Source: Diplocarpon mali
Lineage: Eukaryota > Ascomycota > Leotiomycetes > Helotiales > Drepanopezizaceae
Direction of reading: 5' to 3'
Assembly (NCBI GenBank): GCA_024741835.1
Contig: JAENRP010000308.1
Span: forward strand, 1-52,923
Length of the DNA stretch: 52,923 bases
Shown one piece after another: positions 45,480 through 52,923 of the stretch. The position numbers and the translations under genes are program-made. Positions within the stretch are counted from its first letter, which is position 1; every line of letters starts with the position of its first letter. The notes under the pieces are model-generated. The model saw only the letters and a program-made list of their open reading frames with translations. It was not told the DNA's origin and ran no database searches.

Positions 45480-48400
45480 CCTAGCCCTTATACTAGCTAA
45501 TTGTTTCTTAAAACCTTATTCTAGAATTCGGCTATATCTCTTATAATAACCATTTGTCCTTTTAAGGATCGATTTATATTTTAAAGACTGGCTTTTATAA
45601 GACTATCTTTAAGATAATTAAATATTAGCTAAGATTCTAAAATAAAGGGCATTCTTAAAAGAATATTATTTAAAGAATTCTCTATTATTAGAAAGTTAAT
45701 ATAATTAATAATTCCTTTAACTCTAACCTTTACATTTTTCACCTATTTATTAAAATTGTATTTCGATCTAAAGATAATCGAATAAATAAGGAGTCGATCG
45801 CTAACAATTATCAATTGAGCTATTTCTACTACTTTTCTAATTATTATATTAACTTTTAAACTATAATTGATCAAAGCCTTTACTTTAACTAATTCTTTTA
45901 TTAAATAAATAACAATAGGGCTTTTTATTATAACTGCTAAACAATTTCAATTGATATTTTAAAATATTAAAGCTATTACTATAATATTATAATACCTTTA
46001 AGTTCTTTTATCTTTTGCAATTTAAAGATATTTAATTAAAGCTAAGTACTTTTTAAAGTTCTTTTATATTACAATTTCTATTTCCTTATTATCATTCAAA
46101 TCTTTAAAGGCAATTAGAATATACTTTCTTAGCACTTTATTAAAGTGTCTAATTAAATTAAATAGGTCTTTAAACGTAAGGTTAATTTGCTAAGCTATAA
46201 CATTCTTTATAGCTTTCTCTATTGCGGTTGAACTAGCGTATTTATTAACGAATTTCTCCTATTTTAATATCTATCTCTTTCGCTTAAAGTTAAGGGTCTG
46301 CGTAATAACTTCGACTTCTTAATCTTTAAGTTTAAAGCCATCTTTATCTATTATATCTCTGATCAATTCGTCTACTATATTAGCTTTATCCTTATCTACT
46401 ATAGTTCTAGATTATTAAGTATCTTTTAGTATTTGGACTCTATATTAAGATTCCTAAGTTATATATATTAATTTCTAGACTTTAGCTAGTTTTATTAGTA
46501 TTAAGGGAGTAGTAGATCTAAAAGGACGCTAAGTATTCTAAGGGTTTTTAGATATAAAAGTAGTATTAATATTAGTAGATATATTATTATTAACCTACTT
46601 TAAAATAGAAATACCTTTGACTTTAATAGTAGTTTAGTTCGAAGTTTAATTAATAAGCACTCCTTTAAGTAGATTGCTAGCTAGACTTATATATATATAA
46701 GTTAAGACCTTAGAGTCGATTTCGATAATACGCTTCTATTTAGCCAAATCCTTATCCTACTTTATACTATATATTATTATTCAAATAGTCTATAGCTATA
46801 AACGATTCTAGTGTTTTTTAATAAGGATAGCGTCTAGCCTAGGATCTCTAATATAAAGCATCCTATACTTATTAATATATATAACCCTAGTGTTAATAAA
46901 ACAAAGGAAAAGAGGGCAATCGTTATAATACTTATATAAAGCATAGTTAAGTTCTTTATTATTGCAAAAGTTATAAGTTAATCATCTTCTATTGCTATTT
47001 CCTTAATATCCTATAGTATTAATATTAGCAGAGTGCTAATTAGGATCAATTCCTCCTTCTTCAGCTAGCTATTGCGTTCTTATATTAGCTGGTTGTTTTA
47101 AATAATAAAAAGCAGGAGTCTGGTAATAGGAACTATTAAGTTAGCTTATAATAGCTAAGTTTTATCTATTATTAAATTAAGGAATATACTATTTTTCCTA
47201 TAAGAGATTATTAATTCTAGTTTCTAAGCTTTAGATTTAGAGTTCTGCAAATTAGGTCTTAAGTTCCTTAATTCTAAGGTTGGATCTTACTCCTAAGTCG
47301 GGCCTGCGAGTGAAAGGTATAACCACTAGGTTCTTCTTAGCCTCCTTTATAACTTCTAGAGCTTTTAAGTATTCTTGGACCAGGCTCTTAAGGTCTTTAG
47401 TATAAGAGGGAGTAAGGGCTTTTTCCTACTCTATAGTATTAATAGTTCTTTTATTAAGATCTGATTTTAAAGCAAAGGCCGAGAATTCCTTAAATAAGGC
47501 AAAGGTTATAAGGTCTTACTTATTAATCCTAAAATGCTTAATAATCTTATTTCAAAGGCTAATAGGTAATCTAAGTAAGAAAAGGCGGCCTCTTTCAATT
47601 TCGCTAAGTATTTTCTAGCTAATTAAAGTATTCGATATATAAGTAAAAGTCCGATAGTAGTTCTTAAGTTCCTTAAGAATATAAGTAATTAAAATAAATT
47701 CCTTTAAGAAAGCTAGGGTATCGCAAATCTGCTATCTATTAAATTCGCGGAATTTAGATTTAAGGGCCTTAATAAGGAGTTCTTATAAATTATAAGTTTT
47801 CCATTTAAAGAGGGACTTAATAATATCTTTACTTATATAATTATAGTAGTAAGGAAGTCGAGAAATCATATCCTCTTATATAATATTAAAATTATAATAA
47901 GTTTCCTTATATTACTTAAGGAAATCAGTAATATTAGCGCCTATAAAGTAAGGAGCGCTAGGGGAACTAGGGAGAGGAAAGTGACTAATAATAGCCTTAA
48001 ATGCAGCTATTATCGTTTTATATTAACCGTCTAAGTTAATAGAATCTATAGGAGGCAAAGGGGAAGCTTTAATATTATAAGATTGATTATTAAGAAGAGT
48101 ACTTCGAAATTCAAAAGGGCTTAAAGAACATTTAAAATCTAAGTCAATCTTAAAGTGATTAAGACGAGTTTAAAAAGATTCAAATAAAGGGTTAATAAAA
48201 AGTTTAAAATTATTATTATTATTAGTATTTTTAAGTATTGATATTAAAAAAGTAGGTAGTAGCCTTAAGTTATTTAAAGATATCTTTTTATCCTCTTACT
48301 TATAGGCCAGGCCTAAGAGTAGAATTCCGAATTCTGCTAAAAGTTTAATCCGAGTTTGCTAAAAGATTTTAAGTAAGTATTAAATAGCTAATAAGAGTAT

Positions 48401-48682
48401 CGCAACTAATTATAATAAGATAAGGTTTACTTAATTAAGGACCAATTTCTAAGATAAGGTTTATATTTAAGATTCTTCTTAGCCTTTAGGCTAATTCCTA
48501 TTAGTCCTTAGAATAAAGGGGTCTTTAAAGACGATTCTAAAGCAATTTTTAAAGTTCTATCTAGCTAAGGCGGCTGAATTATCAGATTCGGCTTTCTAAG
48601 GATTTTAAAGAGACACTTCTAGTTAGAGTTTGCGCTTGGTATTACTTAAGTACTCGAAACCACTACTATTAGAGATTGCCAT
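45480..48682 (-). pseudogene. D gag-protease, degraded
   Basis: The start is ATG 48682 (MAISNSSGFEYLSNTKRK), with the frame equal to 1 modulo 3. Capsid-like sequence reads YFIGANITDFLKxYKETYYNF and MISRLPYYYNYISKDIIKSLFKW (about 47960-47800), the usual pattern of fungal Gypsy gag. A motif copy reads TRRPDLGV at about 47312-47289. Downstream lies a Gln/Asn-rich part (YYLKQPANI..., 47110) and a degraded Cys/His region (NFCNNKELNYALYKYYNDCP) near 46960. Protease: VKALINYSLKVNI, with the former catalytic Asp as AAT at 45868, then LLRMPFILES near 45655, which corresponds to the GMxFL segment. The following RT is read in the minus-one frame relative to this. Confidence 0.72.
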
Positions 48683-48976
48683 TATAGGGTTTATTAAACT
48701 TTTCATACTAAAAAGCCGAAAATTCCAAGAATCTCAAAGTTAAGGAGAAAAATAAGGGTTTTTCGAAATGGAGTTAAAAAGGGAAATTCTAAAGTTATTA
48801 ATAATTGCTAAACGAAAATCGACAGTTCTAAGTAATTAAGCGATTAAAGATAAGGTTTTTAAAGTTAATTAAAATGCTATAAGTGCTTCAAAGATGTATT
48901 TTTCAAAAGGCCGGTCTCTTATCTGCGAACTAAGAGATCGATAAGGTCGTATAAGGATGGAAATCTTAAGAAATCG
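48683..48976 (-). other. D leader
   Basis: This is untranslated sequence between the primer-binding site and the gag ATG. Its outer part matches the E leader (CTCTTATNTNC...AAATCGGTCC region). It holds no tandem array of the kind found in E. Confidence 0.55.
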
Positions 48977-48996
48977 GTCCTTGCGTAGGTTACTAA
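48977..48996 (-). promoter_or_regulatory. D primer-binding site
   Basis: The minus strand reads TTAGTAACCTACGCAAGGAC next to the 5' LTR. With E (TTGGTGACTTACGCAGGGAC) as guide, the original had TGG just after one spacer base, complementary to a tRNA CCA end. Confidence 0.55.
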
Positions 48997-49241
48997 TATA
49001 AAACAGAAGGGAGACAATATAAGAATAGGCCTAAGGGAAGACCTAAAAACAAGAGGAGATAGCACTATAAGCGGGCTCTCCTAGATAAGATATTAGGAAT
49101 AAGTCCTAAGTATAAGGTATATTCAGTACTATAGCAACGCGCGCTATCTCTATATATAGAAGATGGCCCTTTTATCCTCCCATCATCCTGCGCCGATTAT
49201 ATGATATATATTACAAGACCTATCCATCTTAGGTCTCCATA
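48997..49241 (-). repeat. D 5' LTR
   Basis: This is a 245-bp LTR, pair of 33486-33730. ATTAA and C2 RNase H sequence follow immediately. Confidence 0.9.
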
Positions 49242-49444
49242 TTAAGATAAACCTTTAATATATCGAAATTAGTAATATATAGATCTGCTAAGAGTATTAG
49301 AAAGGAAGCTTTTAGATAATCTACCTCCTTACTAAGGAGATATACGTAAATAGGCTTATTAAGAACTTAGACTATTAGAAGTTTAAAAGCTTTATTCATT
49401 TATTAAACTTCTAAAGCTTTTAAATAATCGTTTAGCAACTTGCA
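49242..49444 (+). pseudogene. C2 pol, end of RNase H after D
   Basis: This resumes the frame broken at 33485 (IEISNIxIC...). It reads SFxIIYLLTKEIYVNRLIKNLD near 49320-49365, the PTxEMxADxLTK end of Copia RNase H, then KFKSFIHLLNF. It matches C1 21190-21400 in reverse. Confidence 0.8.
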
Positions 49445-50867
49445 CTTACTAGCAAGTAGTCATTTATTATTAAGAGACTTATACTTATAAGCTCTTACTC
49501 TTTTATAATTATATTTATTTATTTTCTCTTATAAAGCGTATTATAAAAGCTTTTCCTTTTTTAAAAATATAAAATAGGTAATATTCCTAAGCTGCTATTA
49601 TAGGGCGCAACCCTCTTTTAGATTCTCCTAGCTAAGGCTAAGAGCCGAGAAGCTATAGCTATAAGCTTTATACAGATCTCCTTTTAAGAGAGGCCTAGAG
49701 GCACTCCCTTAGCCAAAGGCCTACCGGCGAATATACTAGCGATAGCAAGGGCGAAGGCAGGGGGTACGGCGGCGGCAAGGACAGGCGCGGCGATGGTAGA
49801 GGCCAAGGAGATAAACGGAAATATAAAAGGGTCGGCGGCAGCGGCAGCAGCGGCAAGGATAGGAGCAGCAGTAGTAAGCAAGGGGAATAGGGCGGCAAAG
49901 GATAGGCCGGCGGCGAACGCAAATAGTATACTAAAAGTAGGAGAGGCAGTAGCACTACTACTTATAAGAGTAGCAGGCCCTTTTAGCACTAAGGTTTAAT
50001 TGCTCTTATCTTTTAAAATTAGCTTAAAACTTAATAAGACTTAATAAGATATACTATAAAAGCTTTAAAGCGCACCCTTTACTATATTAAGTAGTAGCGC
50101 TACCTCCTCTTTAAAAGCGCCGTAGGCATAGGCCGATATAATAGCCTCTTAAGAGGCAAGGAGAGGTCTGCTGGCCTATTAGTAGCTATTACTTAATACT
50201 ATATAATAAACGCAATACGTACTAAAGGTGCTATTAAAGTACTAATAATCGAGATTGCTAATACTCTTATATATAATATAGTATATATATGCGTTATTGC
50301 GCTCTATTATAGGCTTAGGTATACGGCGCACAGTAGGGGCAGGGCTCTTAGGCGGCGGCGGCGGTAGCGGCGGCGGCAAGGGCGGCAGGGATAGCGGCGG
50401 CGGCTTATTGCCTAGCAGGCGCTAGGACGACTGGGATAGGGTTCTTACTCTTTAAAGAGCGCTAGCAACTTAGCGCAAAGTTAGTATAACGCAAGGTATA
50501 AGGACTTTAAAGATCTTACTTTGCAAAGGCGGCTGGGGCTATAATAAGCAGGAGTTCCTTTTATATTTAAAAATTATTAATATAAAGATAATATTTTAAA
50601 TAATAAAAGAGGGTTGTTTTTAAAAGAAGGGAAGGAGAACCTCTGCGATGGAAATACTTTATAAAAAGCCTAATAGAGTATTAGTATAGAATTGCGAAGA
50701 TTCCTAAGAACACTTATTACTTATAGCAACCCTTCTTATTCTAAAAGGAACGACCTTTAAAAGGGTAGTATATAAGATAGAGCCTCTTTTCTTTACAACT
50801 GCTATTCTTTCCTTTGTTTTATCTATATAGCTAAGCGATTCTAGGAGCATCGCCTAATTAAGGGGTA
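49445..50867 (+). other. C2 3' region with GGC-rich islands
   Basis: This is the counterpart of 19756-21182. Islands at about 49715-49990 and 50330-50440 consist largely of GGC/GCG triplets. Sense frames over the first island read Ala/Gly/Lys-rich peptides (open 49793-49999). Antisense frames read Ala/Pro/Leu-rich peptides. The purine tract AAGGGGTA precedes the LTR. Coding is unproven. Confidence 0.6.
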
Positions 50868-51064
50868 TATTATATAGAATAGGCAGAGTCTCCACTTATT
50901 CTAGAGACCCTTTATATAACTTTGCTAAGTTATAGACTCTCCCTTTTCTTTCCGAAGTCTCCTTACTATATATATACTAGATAATAATACAATTAATCAT
51001 CTTCTCCTACTTCTGCGAGCCTCCTGAGCGACCCAATGAAGGCCCTCCAGCCGACCGCACCACA
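50868..51064 (+). repeat. C2 3' LTR
   Basis: This is 197 bp, TATTATATAG to CCGCACCACA, less mutated at its end than the C1 low LTR. It is followed by the interior of an A LTR. Confidence 0.9.
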
Positions 51065-52923
51065 GATATTGATATATATATAGCTATAGGGAAGAAAGGG
51101 GTAACCTTCCTTTCCTAACTCTTACTAATATATCGACCATCGACCTTTAGAAGCCTCCTTTACCTACTACGCCGACTTACTTAAACTCAATAAGTTATAA
51201 GCCCTAGCTAGACCGATAATAGATTATTAACTTCCTTTAGAAAGCACTTGCACTATAACTATTAGTAAGAAGTTGAACGAGACTTATAGTAAGAGGCAAG
51301 CAATCGGCGAATAGGAGGTATGATTTCCTATTAAGCTAACCTATATTGCAAGAGGTATAATTCCTTACTTTACAACCCTTTAGTACTATAAGAGGTATAA
51401 TTCCTTACTTTACTATATTTTATAAGAGGTATGATTCCTTGCGTTATAGCTTAAAAACCCTTTTCGATAAGAGGACTTCCTCCCTATTTAATACTTCTAT
51501 AACACCTGCTATTTAATCATTTCGACTTTTCGATAGGAGGAGTGCCCTTAACTATTTAATTTATTTAATTTTAATGCAATTCTATTTGAAACGGCAATAG
51601 CTTCTGATTCCAATCGAAATACTAGACTTAAAGACTTCTAACTCTTTCGAAAGAACTAGTAATAATAGTTCGACAATTTAAAGCTTTACTTTAAAAGCAA
51701 AGGTATTAAAATAGCAATTCAAAAGACACTTATTAAATATATAAGAATAGCCCCTTATACTCCCTTTACTAATTCGTCTACTTCTACTTTAATAGCTAAT
51801 ACAACTGCTAAGGATTTGCCAAATATATTAAATAAGCTTAACTTAAGAGCTTTAATAGATAATAACCGAGAATCCTAAAGGCAGATTCTAAATATAGAAA
51901 AGGAAAAGGAGTATAAGCTGGCCTTAGCTAAATATAAGCTTAAGATCAATAGAGGTTTAAGTAATAAAGATTAAGATTTTATTCAAGTTTATAATAATAT
52001 AAAAATAAGATAGGATACTTTAAAGGTAAAATACTCTTAGATAATTACCTTTAATACTTAATATCTACTATAGTAGATCACTTTATTTTAATATAAAAAA
52101 GATAAAGATAGTAAGGATATAAATATAAATATAGACTCTACCTAATCTATACTATATAAAGTAAAGAGGAGAGTAAGAGCCGCAGATCCTAAGATAGCTA
52201 TAACTTTTAAAGAAACTTAGCTCTTTAGTTTCCTACTTAATAGCTTCCCTCTTAAGTTTGCTATTATAAAACAATCTCTTCTTATCTAACCTAACCTTAA
52301 GATCTATAAGAAGATCGACCTCCTTTAAACTATTAAGCAAGACCTTAAAGGACGATTTAAATCAGCAAATGCTATATTATAAGGTAATGATAAGCTTAAG
52401 AAGAGGAAAGAGCATAGGACGAGCCCTTAAGCTTATTGGAGATACTACTTCTATAATAGTACTTATAATATTACTAATTATAAAGTTAAAAGGCAACTAA
52501 TCGATATAGTCGCTAGCTTTAATATTAAAAAGCAATTAAAGCAAAAGTTAAAAAGCAAACTGCCCTTATCCTATCAAAGGCTGCAACTACTAAGGAAAGG
52601 CAAAGGAAAAGGCTATTTAGCCAAAACTTTAGCAAATACCTTTAATAATAATAGTAGGTTATTTAAACCTAAATCCACTTTTAATAATTTAAATAATAAT
52701 TATAATAAAAATGCTTATATTTTAAAAGCCGATCTTTATAAGATCTTTAAATCCAATTAGTATAATAATATTAATTATATAGTATATATAATTGATAAAC
52801 CCTACCTATTTAAAGGCCTACTTATTAAAATAAAAAGGCGCTCTATTAAAGTTAATAGTAAAAGGTTATATATAAACTTAATAAGTATAGTAAAGATAAA
52901 TATCACTAGTATTTCTTTCCTTT
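51065..52923 (+). mobile_element. A3: Copia A element, 5' part, runs off the window
   Basis: This is plus strand. It consists of 128 bp of the 5' LTR (51065-51192), primer-binding site AGTTATAAGCC, leader with the same short repeats as A1, and then gag and the start of the protease region. The first 67 bases of the LTR are missing because C2 inserted there and C2's own left part is truncated. A3 is more heavily mutated than A1. Confidence 0.88.
51591..52923 (+). pseudogene. A3 gag and protease region, degraded, partial
   Basis: This matches A1 from its start codon (ATG in A1, ACG here at 51591) to the segment after the protease (KPYLFKGLLIKIKRRSIK near 52797). It is more degraded than A1. 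The zinc-knuckle area reads YYFYNSTYNITNYKVKR against NGAYNITDCEVKR in A1, and the protease DTS is lost. Differences from A1 are almost all transitions. The downstream remainder lies outside the window. Confidence 0.85.

Larger units (their letters stand above)
33963..48320. repeat. Dispersed palindromic motif copies within D
   Basis: At least 13 copies are at about 33963, 34385, 35209, 36438, 36625, 38275, 39167, 40546, 43246, 45213, 45373, 47288 and 48297, in both orientations. Examples with little decay are CGAGTCGCGGGCTGGGCC at 34384 and GAGCCGGGCCTAGGAGT at 35214. Most lie inside reading frames and encode a T-x-x-P/L-x-L/S-x-V octapeptide. Confidence 0.85.
33486..49241 (-). mobile_element. 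D: 15.76-kb Ty3/Gypsy-type element with two extra paralogous ORFs
   Basis: D is bounded by 245-bp LTRs (33486-33730 and 48997-49241). ATTAA occurs on both sides, so the target duplication is TTAA or ATTAA. The primer-binding site lies at the high end, so the element reads on the minus strand. Order: leader, gag-protease, RT-RNase H-integrase, ORF3a, ORF3b, 3' region. Gag-pol occupies about 7 kb, and a further 7.7 kb downstream of pol is mostly two long paralogous reading frames. Palindromic motif copies are scattered through the coding parts. There is a 27-base assembly gap at 33920-33946. The length is well above usual fungal Gypsy elements (5-8 kb), and no second LTR pair explains the excess. 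Confidence 0.88.
30237..51064 (+). mobile_element. C2: plus-strand Copia C element, 5' truncated, split by D
   Basis: C2 is the reverse-complement counterpart of C1. It begins in the integrase at about 30237, with gag, protease and 5' LTR missing. It runs through RT and RNase H to 33485, is interrupted by D (33486-49241), and resumes at 49242 in RNase H. It then continues through the GC-rich 3' region to its 3' LTR (50868-51064). The C1 copy supplies the empty site: GAAGATTAAGATAAGCC spans the D insertion point. C2 itself lies in the LTR of A3. Confidence 0.88.

Overview
The window looks like a transposon graveyard from a filamentous ascomycete (Pezizomycotina-type) nuclear genome. Four observations support this. 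There is a Tad1-like LINE. There are several Ty1/Copia families and a Ty3/Gypsy family of a fungal type. Every element is riddled with C-to-T and G-to-A changes, the signature of repeat-induced point mutation (RIP). I found no intact protein-coding gene and no convincing host gene, tRNA or rRNA. Almost all coding sequence is pseudogene sequence with many TAG/TAA codons standing where CAG, CAA or TGG would be expected. The species is not identifiable from the sequence alone.

Layout, left to right. 1-118: end of an LTR (family B) inserted in a LINE. 119-13661: the LINE (ORF1, then ORF2 with endonuclease, RT and RNase H, then an A-rich tail), interrupted by a complete Copia element A1 (3504-9492, 195-bp LTRs, perfect TTAAT duplication) and a short LTR element E (9787-11741). 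13662-16203: remains of a different Copia pol (family F). 16204-16588: end of a minus-strand Copia C element (C3). 16589-16710: a scrap of an A element (A4). 16711-29696: a minus-strand A element (A2), split by a complete 7.6-kb minus-strand Copia C element (C1, 19551-27115, TATAG duplication). 29697-30236: a B-family LTR plus a stub of its interior. 30237-51064: a plus-strand Copia C element (C2), 5'-truncated and split by D. 51065-52923: another A element (A3), running off the window.

D (33486-49241) is the most unusual object: a 15.76-kb minus-strand Gypsy element with 245-bp LTRs. Besides gag-protease and RT/RNase H/integrase it carries two further long reading frames of about 1,100 codons each, downstream of pol. 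These two frames are paralogues of each other and match no family I recognise. The small element E is an internally deleted relative of D.

A second system cuts across the families. A short near-palindromic motif (left arm GACTCCTAGGCC, right arm GGACCGCGAGTC and variants) occurs more than 35 times in families A, D, E and F but was not seen in the LINE, C or B. Inside open reading frames it is usually read in one phase and gives an octapeptide of the type T-x-x-P-G-x-R-V. In A1 and A2 it forms arrays between protease and GAG-pre-integrase whose unit spacings are only 39, 48 or 90 bases, all multiples of three, and whose copy number differs (7 versus 10).

Insertion order inferred from nesting: LINE, then A1, E and B into it; A4, then C3 and A2 into it; C1 and B into A2; C2 into the A3 LTR, and D into C2. 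The B LTR keeps more CA/TG dinucleotides than its neighbours and looks least mutated, so it is probably the youngest. All frames were read by eye, so stop positions and element ends are exact only where duplications or matching LTR ends are quoted.
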